NCBI RefSeq assembly: GCF_000621605.1
Contig: NZ_JHXX01000001.1
Coordinates: 558,001 to 622,000, forward strand
Direction of reading: 5' to 3'
DNA: 64,000 nucleotides
From: Butyrivibrio sp. MC2021
GTDB taxonomy: Bacteria; Bacillota; Clostridia; Lachnospirales; Lachnospiraceae
This document shows positions 8,697 to 18,343 of the stretch, one piece after another. The notes below the pieces were generated by a model. The model was given only the letters and a program-made list of their open reading frames with translations. It was not told where the DNA came from and searched no databases. The translations under genes and the position numbers were made by a program. Each line of letters begins with the position of its first letter. Position 1 is the stretch's first letter.

Positions 8697-10010
8697 TCAG
8701 TCATCCACGTCAAAATGCTCAAGAATAGTCTTCTTTTTATCGGGTCTTGTATCTCCGTGCTTAACCATAAGCATTGTTACAAAGGCCAGAGCCGAGAAAA
8801 TAAATGCGTATGGGAAAAGCGTCTTATAGGATACATGCTCCAAAAGAAAGCCTGAAAAGATCGGAGTGAACACCTGGGCTGCCATGGAAAAAGTATAATA
8901 GGTACCTGTGAACTTACCGATATCCCCGGACTTACTCATCTCAACCACCATGGGATAGGAATTGACATTAATGGCTGCCCAGCCTATTCCCACCAACGCA
9001 AAGAATATATTAATGGAGGTGGAAAAATGAGGATACAATCCGGTTATGATAAAGCTTGCTGCCATTATGCATATTCCGATAAGAATAGTTTTCTTTCTGC
9101 CAAGTTTGCCGGAAATAAGCGCGATAGGAACATAACTGAGGGTCGCTGCACCGGTAGCCACAAGAAGACAGGTTGCATAGGCGTTGTCATGAAGGTCCCA
9201 TACTTCCACCACAAAACGTGAGAATGCGGTTGTTACAGCGTTATAAGCGGTAAACCATAAAAATACAGATAAAAGAAGGAATAACAGGCTTCGTTTTACA
9301 TCCTTGGGCATATCCTGTTTTCCGTCTCCGGAGGCCTTATCTTCTCCCTCCTCAAAGGTCTCACCCAATGAATGAAGTCCACCTTCTTTTTCTATTTTTT
9401 TCTTAATCTTTTTCTCATCAATAGTGACAAATACCACAAGGACTGCCACCAGCATGATACCGATAAGACTCAGCATCAGTGGAATATAATTGGTCTGAGC
9501 GGGATCCGCAGCCTCTTTTAACAGGAACTTGATCATAACAAGAATATAGATACCACCCAGGGTTCCCATAAGATTGATTATAGCATTGGCACTGCTTCTG
9601 AAAGGAGCCGGCGTAAGGTCGGGCATAAGTGATACCGCCGGGGATCTGTAGGTTCCCATAGCCACAAGAAGAAGCAAAAGCACAATGATAAAAAACGGAA
9701 GGCTTCTGCTGGGCCTTGCCACCGTTATAAGTACAAATAAAAGGATTGTGGAAAGAAGTGTTCCCAAAAGAATAAAGGGCATTCTCTTACCCATTCTGGT
9801 ATCCATCCTGTCGGATAGACTTCCGAAAAACGGCAGAAGAAACAGAGCCAGCACATTATCAAGAGCCATAACCACGCCGGTTGCCGTCTCGCCCAGATTA
9901 AAGGTATATTTCAGTATCTTAGGGATCTCGTTGTCATAGAATTGCCAAAATGCACAGATAGAAAAGAACGCAAAACCAATAAGTATAGTACGTTTGTAAT
10001 TGAGCTTCAT
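8697..10010 (-). CDS. MFS sugar transporter, GPH-like
   Basis: A 437-residue polytopic carrier with about 12 membrane helices and a hydrophilic central loop (about residues 195-235). The start at 10010 follows a GGGGGAA ribosome-binding site. The loop after helix 2 reads GSLSDRMDTRMGKRMPF, the D-R-x-G-K-R pattern of the major facilitator superfamily; the overall layout resembles the glycoside-pentoside-hexuronide group and SLC45-like carriers. The substrate cannot be read from sequence. It precedes the CE12 esterase on the same strand, so uptake of a pectin-derived oligosaccharide or uronide is a reasonable inference. Confidence 0.85.
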   Translation of the reverse strand: MKLNYKRTILIGFAFFSICAFWQFYDNEIPKILKYTFNLGETATGVVMALDNVLALFLLPFFGSLSDRMDTRMGKRMPFILLGTLLSTILLFVLITVARPSRSLPFFIIVLLLLLVAMGTYRSPAVSLMPDLTPAPFRSSANAIINLMGTLGGIYILVMIKFLLKEAADPAQTNYIPLMLSLIGIMLVAVLVVFVTIDEKKIKKKIEKEGGLHSLGETFEEGEDKASGDGKQDMPKDVKRSLLFLLLSVFLWFTAYNAVTTAFSRFVVEVWDLHDNAYATCLLVATGAATLSYVPIALISGKLGRKKTILIGICIMAASFIITGLYPHFSTSINIFFALVGIGWAAINVNSYPMVVEMSKSGDIGKFTGTYYTFSMAAQVFTPIFSGFLLEHVSYKTLFPYAFIFSALAFVTMLMVKHGDTRPDKKKTILEHFDVDD

Positions 10011-10098
10011 ATTTGATTCCCCCAATCTTTTTTCACTAAATATTATATTAAGGAAATAAGCTGCTTTCTGCAATGTGAAAAAGCCACAATACGAATGG

Positions 10099-10127
10099 TT
10101 GCATTTTATAGAAGATTCTCATATAAT
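10099..10127 (+). promoter_or_regulatory. Promoter of the ABC-F gene
   Basis: TTGCAT (10099-10104), a 17-base spacer and TATAAT (10122-10127) match the housekeeping sigma consensus closely. The start codon is about 50 bases downstream. Confidence 0.75.
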
Positions 10128-10180
10128 ACGAAATGTTGCAAAGGATAGATTAATTGAATTTTTGAGAGGTTATTTTTTAA

Positions 10181-11821
10181 ATGATTAGTGCAAATAACGT
10201 AACCTTAAGAGTTGGTAAAAAAGCTCTTTTTGAAGAAGTAAACATCAAGTTCACTCCCGGTAACTGCTACGGTATCATCGGAGCCAACGGTGCCGGCAAG
10301 TCAACTTTCCTTAAGATCCTTTCAGGACAGATCGAGACCACCAACGGTGATGTAGTCATCTCCGACGGCGAGCGTCTCTCCTTCCTTGAGCAGGATCACT
10401 TTAAATATGACGAGGACGTTGTTCTTGATACTGTAATTGCAGGTAACGCCCGTCTTTTCGAAGTTAAGAACGAGAAAGATGCCATTTATGCCAAAGAGGA
10501 TTTCACTGATGAGGACGGAATCCGTGCCAGCGAGCTGGAGGCAGAATTCGCCGAGATGAACGGCTGGGAAGCTGAGTCAGATGCAGAGAGCCTTCTTAAC
10601 GGCCTTGGAATCGAAACAGAATATCACTACAAGCTTATGAAGGAGCTTGACGGTGCTCAGAAGGTTAAGGTTCTTCTTGCAAGAGCCCTCTTCGGTAATC
10701 CCGATATCCTGCTTCTGGACGAGCCTACCAACCACCTGGATCTGGACGCTATCGCATGGCTCGAGGAGTTCCTTATCAACTTCGAGAACACAGTCATCGT
10801 AGTATCCCATGACCGTTACTTCCTTAATAAGGTTTGCACATACATCGCAGATATAGATTACGGCAAGATTCAGCTCTATGCCGGTAACTACGACTTCTGG
10901 TACGAGTCATCCCAGCTGATGATCCGTCAGATGAAGGAAGCCAACAAGAAGAAAGAGGAACAGATCAAGGAACTTAAAGAGTTCATCGCTCGTTTCTCTG
11001 CTAACGCAAGTAAGAGTAAGCAGGCTACTTCCAGAAAGAAGGCTCTCGAGAAAATCGAGCTTGATACCATCAAGCCTTCCAGCAGAAAGTATCCTTACAT
11101 TGATTTCAGACCTAACCGTGAGATCGGTAACGAGGTTCTTACAGTTGAGGGGCTTACCAAGACAATCAACGGCGAGAAGGTTCTCGATAACATCTCCTTC
11201 GTGATCCAGAGAGAGGACAAGGTTGCATTTGTAGGCGGTAACGAGCTTGCTAAGACTACCCTCTTCCAGATCCTTGCAGGAGAGCTTGAGCCCGATGCAG
11301 GAACCTATAAATGGGGTGTAACAACATCACAGGCTTACTTCCCCAAGGACAACACTAAGGAATTCGACAACGACTACACCATCACCGAATGGCTTACAGG
11401 CTATTCAGAAGTTAAGGATGCTACCTATGTAAGAGGCTTCCTTGGCCGTATGCTCTTTGCCGGTGAGGACGGTGTTAAAAAGGTTAAGGTTTTATCCGGA
11501 GGAGAAAAGGTAAGATGCCTTCTTTCCAAGATGATGATAAGCGGTGCCAACTGCCTTATCTTCGATGAGCCCACTAACCACCTTGATATGGAATCAATCT
11601 CAGCTCTTAACGACGGAATGATCAAATTCCCGGGAGTAGAGCTCTTTGCCTGCCGTGACCACCAGGTTGTGCAGACAACAGCCAACAGAATCATGGAGAT
11701 TCTGCCGGACGGATCACTTATTGATAAGCGCTCCACCTATGATGAGTACCTTGAAAATGACGAAATGGCCAGAAAGCGTACAGTTTACAACACTGTTGCT
11801 GAAGAGGAAGAAGACGATTAA
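10181..11821 (+). CDS. ABC-F family ATPase (YkpA/YbiT type)
   Basis: Cytoplasmic protein with two fused ATPase domains and no membrane segment; ABC-F members act on the ribosome in translation control or antibiotic protection. Domain 1 has Walker A GANGAGKST, a degenerate signature LDGAQKVKV and Walker B LLLDEPTNHLD. The Lys/Glu-rich linker is near residues 240-300. Domain 2 has a divergent Walker A (VGGNELAKTTL), signature LSGGEKVRCLL and IFDEPTNHLD. The second H-loop reads CRDHQ where SHDH is usual. The divergent second Walker A is typical of the YkpA branch. ATG follows a GAGAGG site; purC starts 66 bases downstream. Confidence 0.93.
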   Translation: MISANNVTLRVGKKALFEEVNIKFTPGNCYGIIGANGAGKSTFLKILSGQIETTNGDVVISDGERLSFLEQDHFKYDEDVVLDTVIAGNARLFEVKNEKDAIYAKEDFTDEDGIRASELEAEFAEMNGWEAESDAESLLNGLGIETEYHYKLMKELDGAQKVKVLLARALFGNPDILLLDEPTNHLDLDAIAWLEEFLINFENTVIVVSHDRYFLNKVCTYIADIDYGKIQLYAGNYDFWYESSQLMIRQMKEANKKKEEQIKELKEFIARFSANASKSKQATSRKKALEKIELDTIKPSSRKYPYIDFRPNREIGNEVLTVEGLTKTINGEKVLDNISFVIQREDKVAFVGGNELAKTTLFQILAGELEPDAGTYKWGVTTSQAYFPKDNTKEFDNDYTITEWLTGYSEVKDATYVRGFLGRMLFAGEDGVKKVKVLSGGEKVRCLLSKMMISGANCLIFDEPTNHLDMESISALNDGMIKFPGVELFACRDHQVVQTTANRIMEILPDGSLIDKRSTYDEYLENDEMARKRTVYNTVAEEEEDD

Positions 11822-11887
11822 TGTAGTCTGTACCCCGCTCTATTGCGAGTACATATAATAACAAAGTTTTATCGGAGGAGAAAAAGC

Positions 11888-12763
11888 ATGCAGACATTTA
11901 GTCCCGTAAAAGAAGGTAAGGTAAGAGAGATCTATGATATAGGTGAGAACCTTATCATGGTAGCAACTGACAGAATTTCAGCTTTTGATGTTATCTTAAA
12001 AAACAAGGTTACTAAGAAGGGCGCTGTTCTTACACAGATGTCAAAATTCTGGTTTGACCTGACAAAGGATATTGTTAAGAACCACATGGTCAGCGTTGAT
12101 ACAGCTGATATGCCCGAATATTTCAGAACTCCTGAATTTACAGGAAACAGCATGCTTTGCAAAAAGCTCACAATGATCCCCGTTGAGTGTATCGTTCGTG
12201 GCTATATAACAGGTAGCGGTTGGAAGAGCTATCAGGAAAACGGAACCGTTTGCGGTATCAAGCTTCCTGAAGGTCTCAAGGAATGCGGTAAGCTCCCTGA
12301 ACCCATCTACACCCCCAGCACCAAGGCTGAGATCGGTGATCACGATGAGAACATCGACTTCGACCGCAGCGTAGAAGTTCTTGAGAAGGCTTTCCCGGGA
12401 CATGGTCAGGAATACGCCACCAAGATCAGAGACTACACACTTGCTCTTTACAAGAAGTGCGCTGACTACGCTCTCACCCGCGGCATCATCATTGCAGATA
12501 CCAAGTTTGAGTTCGGTATCGATGAGAACGGCGAGGTTGTTATCGGTGATGAGATGCTCACTCCCGACAGCTCACGTTTCTGGCCTGTAGAGGGCTATGA
12601 AGAGGGACATGATCAGCCTTCCTTCGACAAACAGTTCGTACGTAACTGGCTCAAGGCCAACCCCGACAGTGACTACAACCTTCCTCAGGATGTAATCGAC
12701 AAGACTATTGATAAGTATCTTGAAGCTTACAGACTTCTTACAGGATCAGAACTTCAGGCATAA
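11888..12763 (+). CDS. purC: Phosphoribosylaminoimidazole-succinocarboxamide synthase
   Basis: SAICAR synthase of purine biosynthesis: joins CAIR and aspartate using ATP. The ATG at 11888 is preceded by CGGAGGAG. The product opens with FSPVKEGKVREIYDIG, the typical PurC N-terminus, followed by ATDRISAFDV; VECIVRGYITGSGWKSY and IIADTKFEFG are further family blocks. The 291-residue length fits the longer PurC subtype. It stands apart from other purine genes and ends at a strong terminator. Confidence 0.96.
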   Translation: MQTFSPVKEGKVREIYDIGENLIMVATDRISAFDVILKNKVTKKGAVLTQMSKFWFDLTKDIVKNHMVSVDTADMPEYFRTPEFTGNSMLCKKLTMIPVECIVRGYITGSGWKSYQENGTVCGIKLPEGLKECGKLPEPIYTPSTKAEIGDHDENIDFDRSVEVLEKAFPGHGQEYATKIRDYTLALYKKCADYALTRGIIIADTKFEFGIDENGEVVIGDEMLTPDSSRFWPVEGYEEGHDQPSFDKQFVRNWLKANPDSDYNLPQDVIDKTIDKYLEAYRLLTGSELQA

Positions 12764-12774
12764 TTCATAAAAAT

Positions 12775-12815
12775 AAGGCTTTGCCGGATGAATATCATTC
12801 CGGCAAAGCCTTTTT
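12775..12815. terminator. Bidirectional terminator between purC and thrH
   Basis: AAGGCTTTGCCGGA (12775-12788) pairs perfectly with TCCGGCAAAGCCTT (12799-12812) and a T-run follows. It separates convergent purC (+) and thrH (-). Confidence 0.9.
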
Positions 12816-12833
12816 GATTACATATTATTACGA

Positions 12834-13433
12834 TCAAAGAGCTGCTTTAATAGCTGCAAGGAAATCACTGTATTCCTCAAATGCAGGAAGCTCAGGATGA
12901 TCTGCCTTGATCTTCTCAGTTGTTCTGAAGAGGAAACCTGCCTTGGAAGCCTGGATCATACCAAGGTCATTGTAGCTGTCTCCTGCTGCGATGGTCTCAT
13001 ATCCGATGGACTGAAGAGCCTTAACAGTTGTGAGCTTGGAGTTCTCTATTCTCATCTTGAAATCTGTGATCTCGCCGTTGTCAGCAACCACAAGACTGTT
13101 GCAGAAAATTGTGGGCCAGCCCAGTTTCTCCATAAGCGGGGTTGCAAACTGAGTAAAGGTATCACTTATGATAATGACCTGAGTCTCTTTTCTGAGTTCA
13201 TCCAGGAACTCCTTAGCTCCGGGAAGGGGATCGATCTTGGCTATTGTTTCCTGAATCTCCTTAAGTCCAAGGCCGTGCTCCTTCAGGATTCCAAGTCTCC
13301 ATTTCATAAGCTTGTTATAATCAGGTTCGTCTCTGGTGGTTCTCTTAAGCTCCGGAATCCCACTGGCCTCTGAAAAGGCGATCCATATCTCCGGTACAAG
13401 TACTCCCTCAAGGTCCAAACAAACGATGTTCAT
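12834..13433 (-). CDS. thrH: ThrH-type phosphoserine phosphatase/homoserine phosphotransferase
   Basis: HAD-superfamily enzyme of 199 residues. The N-terminal DLEGVLVPEIW motif, with Glu between the usual two Asp-region residues, is the ThrH signature. IIISDTFTQF supplies motif II, and AAGDSYNDLGMI supplies the acidic motif IV. Characterised ThrH proteins dephosphorylate phosphoserine and can transfer the phosphate to homoserine, so a role in serine or threonine synthesis is likely. No serA, serC or thr gene is adjacent. The start at 13433 has a GGAGG site upstream. Confidence 0.9.
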   Translation of the reverse strand: MNIVCLDLEGVLVPEIWIAFSEASGIPELKRTTRDEPDYNKLMKWRLGILKEHGLGLKEIQETIAKIDPLPGAKEFLDELRKETQVIIISDTFTQFATPLMEKLGWPTIFCNSLVVADNGEITDFKMRIENSKLTTVKALQSIGYETIAAGDSYNDLGMIQASKAGFLFRTTEKIKADHPELPAFEEYSDFLAAIKAAL

Positions 13434-13512
13434 AAAATATACTCCTCCATAAAAGATACTTTAACACATTAAATCCATAAAGATTTTAGCAGATATTGTC
13501 TGCAAAGTCTAT

Positions 13513-14367
13513 TTATTTTCCTGCAGCCACCTTGATTGGAGGAAGAAGTTCCTCGGGAACAAAGAGTTTTCCTCTTCCGGTTCCAAGGTCGATATCCTTC
13601 TTGTTGGTGCCGTGGAAATCAGAACCTCCGCTGACAAGAAGGTCGTATTTTCCCGCAAGGGCCTTCATATCCCGTTCTTCTCTTGTCTCATAGGTTGAAT
13701 AGATTGCCTCAAGGCCCATAAGTCCTGCTGCCTTGAGACGCTTAACCAGAGCATCAAGTCTCTCATCGCTCATGCGGTAAAGAATAGGATGCGCCAGTAT
13801 CGGCACCCCGCCCGCCTGAAGAATATGCTCAATGGCCTGCTCAGGAGTAATCTTTTCCCTGGGCACAAAATAAGGACAGTGGTCTCCAATCAGTCTGTCA
13901 AAGACCTCCTGATTACTCTTGGCAAAGCCCTTCTCTACAATAAGCTTGGCATAGTGAGCTCTTGTTATGACAGCTCCGGGATTTCTCTGTGTAAGTTCCT
14001 CGAAGGTGATAGGGATCCCCGCCTCCTCACTGAGCTTTTTGCACATCTTGATATTTCTGTTTATTCTGGAATCCTTGAATTCCTGAAGCTTCTTCTTGTA
14101 GGCATCATCGTTATGATTGATATACAGACCAACAATATGGACATCCTTGCCTTCTTCCACTGTTGAGTACTCTATACCTGGAACAAATTCCATATCGGGA
14201 TATTTCTCTGCGGTATAGCTGATAGCTTCATCCAGACCTGCCACAGTGTCGTGGTCGGTGAGGGCTATGGCAGCCAGTCCCTTTTCATGGGCATAATCTA
14301 TAAGTTCCTTAACAGAGAAGCTTCCGTCTGAGCAGGTTGAATGTGTATGTAAATCTATTGGTCTCAT
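13513..14367 (-). CDS. PHP-domain phosphoesterase
   Basis: PHP-family metal-dependent phosphoesterase of the YciV/RNase AM type, probably acting on nucleoside 3',5'-bisphosphates or short RNA ends. Metal-binding motifs are present: DLHTHSTCSDGS at the N-terminus, LTDHDTV, GIEYST, ILAHPIL and GGSDFHG near the C-terminus. The start at 14367 is preferred because GGAG is well placed and the family motif follows at once. An alternative ATG at 14400 overlaps the upstream HAD stop codon by ATGA and would add 11 residues and couple translation. Either way it is the second gene of a HAD-PHP pair. Confidence 0.9.
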   Translation of the reverse strand: MRPIDLHTHSTCSDGSFSVKELIDYAHEKGLAAIALTDHDTVAGLDEAISYTAEKYPDMEFVPGIEYSTVEEGKDVHIVGLYINHNDDAYKKKLQEFKDSRINRNIKMCKKLSEEAGIPITFEELTQRNPGAVITRAHYAKLIVEKGFAKSNQEVFDRLIGDHCPYFVPREKITPEQAIEHILQAGGVPILAHPILYRMSDERLDALVKRLKAAGLMGLEAIYSTYETREERDMKALAGKYDLLVSGGSDFHGTNKKDIDLGTGRGKLFVPEELLPPIKVAAGK

Positions 14368-14396
14368 AGTTTCATCTCCATATACTGATTCTAAAA

Positions 14397-15209
14397 TCAT
14401 ATTGCTCTTAAAATATACTCCGCAAGGCCGTCATTATTGTTATCAAACGATGTTATCTCATCTGCGCTGGCCTTAACTATATCTGTGCCGTTAATCATAG
14501 CAATGCCATGTCCTGCTGCCTCTATCATGGAAATATCATTCTGCTCATCCCCGGCAGCATAAGTATTCTCTATAGGTATGTCCAGATACTCAGCCAGCCT
14601 CTTTACAGCGCTGCCCTTCCCCGCAATGGAAGGAAAAATCTCCATGTAATATGGATTGGAATACAAAAGAGTAAGCTCATCTCCCACCATTTCCTGAAGG
14701 GCGATTCTGAATCTCTCCTGCTTCTCATGGTCGTGAAGCTCAATGGCTATCATTTTAGAGGGCGGAGTTGAAATGTACTTCATAACGCTGTCGGTCACTA
14801 TAAGAGGAGTCTTGATCACTCTTCTGTAATAGTCCATGCACTCGCCGTTCCATCTGCTGATGATATGGGTCTCGTTGTAGGTATGACAGTGAATATCATA
14901 TTCCTCCGCAAGATCCAGTATCCTGGGAACCAGAGCTAACCTTATCCCTGTCTTGAAAACATATTTTTCATCATCGATACTGTAGATCTCAGTGCCGTTG
15001 GATCCGCAGATAAAGCTGCCCTTAAAGTCCAGCCCCAGTCCGTTGTATACAGCCCTTGCACTGTCTATAGCCCTTCCGGTATTGATGCAAAAATGATTGC
15101 CTGCCTCAGTAAAAGCCCTGAGGGCATCCATTGTTTTATCCGTAATCTTCTTCTCTTTGTTCAAAAGTGTTCCGTCAAGATCAAAGAAAAAGATCTTTTC
15201 GTTATTCAT
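14397..15209 (-). CDS. Cof-type HAD phosphatase
   Basis: Cytoplasmic sugar-phosphate or flavin-phosphate phosphatase of the Cof/YbiV subfamily, 270 residues. Motif I is FFFDLDGTLLN, motif II is CINTGR, and motif IV is AAGDEQNDISMIEAAG. The C2-type cap lies between. The start at 15209 is chosen because GGAG lies about 8 bases upstream; a TTG further upstream would overlap that site. Its stop overlaps a possible ATG of the PHP gene, suggesting coupled expression. The substrate cannot be predicted within this family. Confidence 0.9.
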   Translation of the reverse strand: MNNEKIFFFDLDGTLLNKEKKITDKTMDALRAFTEAGNHFCINTGRAIDSARAVYNGLGLDFKGSFICGSNGTEIYSIDDEKYVFKTGIRLALVPRILDLAEEYDIHCHTYNETHIISRWNGECMDYYRRVIKTPLIVTDSVMKYISTPPSKMIAIELHDHEKQERFRIALQEMVGDELTLLYSNPYYMEIFPSIAGKGSAVKRLAEYLDIPIENTYAAGDEQNDISMIEAAGHGIAMINGTDIVKASADEITSFDNNNDGLAEYILRAI

Positions 15210-15239
15210 CCTGTGTTTCTCCAATTATTCTAAAGCATA

Positions 15240-15282
15240 AAAATAATCCCATAGTAGACCTGTCTATTCTACCATGGGATCT
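15240..15282 (-). terminator. Terminator downstream of the small acidic gene
   Basis: On the minus strand ATCCCATGGTAG (15280-15269) pairs with CTACTATGGGAT (15257-15246), with one G-T wobble, and T-rich sequence follows. It closes the maf and small acidic gene segment. Confidence 0.7.
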
Positions 15283-15302
15283 TACATTCTGAACAAAAAA
15301 GT

Positions 15303-15557
15303 TTATCCCTCAACTATAAGGTATCTGCCGTCGCCGATATCGAATACTTCGTCAGCATCAAGAACATTGCCGCCCTCGGTGTCGATTCCGGTCTCTTCGA
15401 AATATTCCTCTACCTCGTCGGGGCCATCAACCACTACAGCCATGCAGTCCTCTAAGAAAGCCTCAGCCTCTTCCATATTCTCTGCCACATCCTCAGGAAA
15501 AAGCTGCCCCTGATTCTCCAAAAAGCATTTTAATACTGCCTCATCATACTCGTGCAT
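15303..15557 (-). CDS. Small acidic protein, unknown
   Basis: An 84-residue protein I do not recognise by family. A GGAGG site precedes the ATG and it sits 19 bases downstream of maf, so it is probably translated. Glu and Asp make up well over a quarter of the residues, and the C-terminus ends in a short beta-hairpin-like segment (DIGDGRYLIVEG). No signal peptide, membrane segment or metal motif is visible. It is probably a cytoplasmic protein co-transcribed with maf; nothing in the sequence tells its role. Confidence 0.7.
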   Translation of the reverse strand: MHEYDEAVLKCFLENQGQLFPEDVAENMEEAEAFLEDCMAVVVDGPDEVEEYFEETGIDTEGGNVLDADEVFDIGDGRYLIVEG

Positions 15558-15576
15558 AACTATAAACCTCCAAACC

Positions 15577-16161
15577 CTATAATAATTTATTTTCTTTCAG
15601 TTCATGATAGAGTCTAGCAATCGGAAGCCCCACAACATTATAATAATCACCCTTAATTCCGGTTATGAAAATTCCAAACAGTCCCTGAACGCCATAGGCA
15701 CCTGCCTTGTCATCAGCTTCTCCCGTCGCAACATAGGAAGCAATTTCTTCTTCCGTCATGGGTGCGACGTCAACCAGCGTCTCCTCATGGAAGGTAAAGC
15801 TAAAGGGCTTTCCGTCCCTGAGTGTAAAGACCGTCACCCCAGTATAAACCGCGTGTGAATCTCCCTGAAATGCCCTTATCATATTCGCAGCATCTGTGCG
15901 GTCTGTGGGTTTACCAAGTACTCTTCGTTTATATGATACAATGGTGTCCGCGCCGATTACAACGGGGATATCTGTAGAATTGGTTAAAACTTTATTAAAA
16001 ATCTCGGAAGCTTTTTGATAAGACAGCTCCTCAACTATCTCCTCAGGAAGCACTTTGCTTGTGCTTTCTTCACCTATGGCAGGTATAACTTCATATTCCG
16101 GTACCACCTTTGCAAGGAGTTCCTTTCTTCTTGGCGATCCCGAAGCAAGTATATATTTCAC
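15577..16161 (-). CDS. maf: Maf-family nucleoside triphosphate pyrophosphatase
   Basis: Housecleaning pyrophosphatase that hydrolyses non-canonical or excess NTPs (dTTP/UTP type likely). The N-terminal LASGSPRRKELL motif, the catalytic-base segment VIGADTIV, GKPTDRTDA, and the DKAGAYGVQG and GDYYNVVGLP blocks are all present. The length of 194 residues is normal. It starts 18 bases downstream of the ppk stop, so ppx-ppk-maf and the small acidic gene may form one operon. Confidence 0.95.
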   Translation of the reverse strand: MKYILASGSPRRKELLAKVVPEYEVIPAIGEESTSKVLPEEIVEELSYQKASEIFNKVLTNSTDIPVVIGADTIVSYKRRVLGKPTDRTDAANMIRAFQGDSHAVYTGVTVFTLRDGKPFSFTFHEETLVDVAPMTEEEIASYVATGEADDKAGAYGVQGLFGIFITGIKGDYYNVVGLPIARLYHELKENKLL

Positions 16162-16179
16162 TTTATTTTTCTCCTATTA

Positions 16180-18342
16180 TCAAACATGTTTCTCAGGTAC
16201 AAATACCCTGGTGTTCTGTGTTGTCATAACCTTGGCAGCACTTGCCGCTTCTTCTCCGAATATCTTCTGGGAATTGATGCTCTCCTCAAAACCGTCGGAT
16301 GAGATCTTTTCTTTTACAAATCTGCCGTCAGGATTCATGATGTGAGCCTTCTCATTGTCCTTAAGCTCTGTATCCAGAATGTGCCACAGCTTGTTTCGAA
16401 GCTTTTCATTTTCCACAGGGAAAAGGATCTCAACTCTTCGCTCCAGGTTTCTTGGCATCCAGTCAGCACTGGAAGCATAAAACTCAGGGCTGGTGCCGTT
16501 CTCAAAATAGAAAATCCTGCTGTGCTCAAGGAAGTTACCTACAATGGATCTGACGGTAATATTCTCGCTGACACCTGGAATTCCGGCTTTGAGACAGCAT
16601 ATGCCTCTTACTATCAGATCGATCTTAACTCCCATGCTACTGGCTCTGTACAGCTCCGCAATGACCTCTTTGTGGCAGATGGAATTCATCTTGGCAATGA
16701 TCCTTGCAGGCTCTCCGGCCTTGGCATGTTCCTCTTCTCTCTTGATAAGATCTAATATTCTGTCCTTGAGCCACAGGGGTGCAAGAGACAGCTTGTTCCA
16801 TCCAAGGGGCTCCGAATATCCGGAAAGCATATTAAAGACCGCAGTGGCATCCTCGCCAAAGGCAGGAGCGCAGGTAAATAGTCCCACGTCTGTATACTGC
16901 TTGGCAGTGGAGTCGTTGTAGTTACCAGTAGCAAGATGAACGTATCTCTTGATACCGTCCTCCTCACGTCTTACTACCAGGGTGATCTTACAGTGGGTCT
17001 TAAGGCCCACAAGACCATAGATAACATGGCAGCCGGCTTTCTCAAGCATCTTGGCCCAGACGATATTGTTTTCCTCATCAAACCTTGCCTTGAGCTCAAC
17101 AAGAACCGTGACCTGCTTGCCATTGTCTGCTGCCTTGGCCAGAGCTGCAATGATGGGCGAGTTACCACTTACTCTGTACAGTGTCTGCTTGATAGCCAGA
17201 ACATCCGGATCCACCGCTGCCTTTTCTACAAATTTAACCACATTTTCAAAGGTCTCGTAGGGGTGGTGCATCAGAACGTCGCCCTCCCTTATGACCTCAA
17301 ATATATCCTTGTCACCGCTGAAGGCCACCACAGGCTGCGGCGGTTTGTAGCTGTGCTCCTTGAGATGCTCGAAGTCATCCAGCTTGTACACCTTCATAAG
17401 GAAGGTCAGGTCAAGAGGTCCGTCGATCCTGTATATCTCGTTGTCCTCCACACCCAGATCTTCGGATATGAGCTTAAGAAGCTTTTTATCCATATCCTCG
17501 GATACTTCAAGCCTGATGGCCTGTCCCCACTGACGGAGTTTGAGCTGTTTTTCAATCTCCTTAAGAAGATCCTCCGCCTCATCCTCGTCGATTGAAAGGT
17601 CGGCATTTCTTCCTGCTCTGTAGGGAGCACTGGTTATAATATCATAGTTCATAAAGAGCTTACTTAAGTTTCTCTCGATTATCTGCTCCAAGAGAACTAT
17701 TTTGCGAAGTCCCGTATCAGAATCTGTGGCGGGAATCTCCAGTATTCTTGGGAGCACATCAGGCACCTGAACCGTGGCAAAATCAACACCGTCCTTGCCC
17801 TCTTTTTTCTTGAGCAGAGCTCCTATATTCAAAGTCTTGTTTCTGATAAGAGGAAAAGGTCTCGAGGAGTCCACCGCCATCGGTGTGAGAACAGGGAAAA
17901 CGAACTCATCGAAATACCTGTCCACATATTCCCCTTCCTTTTTGGTGAGCTCAGAGACATCACTGATCCTGAGCCCCTTGTCCACAAGAAGCGGCATCAG
18001 ATATTTATTGTATATCTCATACTGTTTATCCACGAAGTCATGAACAGCGATAAGGACCGCATCCAGCTGCTCCGTGGCAGTCATTCCTGCAATATCAAGC
18101 TTTTTGTAGCCTGCGTTTATCATATCCTTCAGGGATGCAACTCTTACCATGAAGAATTCATCAAGGTTGCTGGCGGTGATAGCCAGAAACTTAAGGCGCT
18201 CAAATAGCGGATTCTTTTCATCCTCAGCCTCCGATAAAACTCTTTCATTAAATGAAAGCCAGCTGAGCTCTCTGTTGATATAGAGACTTGAATCCTCAAA
18301 ATTGATTGAATTGTTATTCTTTTTATCCTTAGTTTTTCCCAT
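16180..18342 (-). CDS. ppk: Polyphosphate kinase 1
   Basis: Reversibly polymerises the gamma-phosphate of ATP into polyphosphate. The N-domain begins YINRELSWLSFNERVL, the family start. The PLD-like catalytic halves carry AIKQTLYRVSG, LKTHCKITLVVR, and VHLATGNYNDSTAK, whose His is the phosphorylated residue. SADWMPRNLERRVEILFPV near the C-terminus is the usual closing block. Full length at 720 residues. Only one base separates the ppx stop and the ppk start, so the two opposing polyphosphate enzymes are made from one transcript. Confidence 0.97.
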   Translation of the reverse strand: MGKTKDKKNNNSINFEDSSLYINRELSWLSFNERVLSEAEDEKNPLFERLKFLAITASNLDEFFMVRVASLKDMINAGYKKLDIAGMTATEQLDAVLIAVHDFVDKQYEIYNKYLMPLLVDKGLRISDVSELTKKEGEYVDRYFDEFVFPVLTPMAVDSSRPFPLIRNKTLNIGALLKKKEGKDGVDFATVQVPDVLPRILEIPATDSDTGLRKIVLLEQIIERNLSKLFMNYDIITSAPYRAGRNADLSIDEDEAEDLLKEIEKQLKLRQWGQAIRLEVSEDMDKKLLKLISEDLGVEDNEIYRIDGPLDLTFLMKVYKLDDFEHLKEHSYKPPQPVVAFSGDKDIFEVIREGDVLMHHPYETFENVVKFVEKAAVDPDVLAIKQTLYRVSGNSPIIAALAKAADNGKQVTVLVELKARFDEENNIVWAKMLEKAGCHVIYGLVGLKTHCKITLVVRREEDGIKRYVHLATGNYNDSTAKQYTDVGLFTCAPAFGEDATAVFNMLSGYSEPLGWNKLSLAPLWLKDRILDLIKREEEHAKAGEPARIIAKMNSICHKEVIAELYRASSMGVKIDLIVRGICCLKAGIPGVSENITVRSIVGNFLEHSRIFYFENGTSPEFYASSADWMPRNLERRVEILFPVENEKLRNKLWHILDTELKDNEKAHIMNPDGRFVKEKISSDGFEESINSQKIFGEEAASAAKVMTTQNTRVFVPEKHV

Positions 18343-18343
18343 A

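Noticed and set aside
16936..17595. A 219-codon plus-strand frame inside ppk
   Set aside because: It lies opposite the conserved catalytic region of ppk and has no family match or ribosome-binding site.
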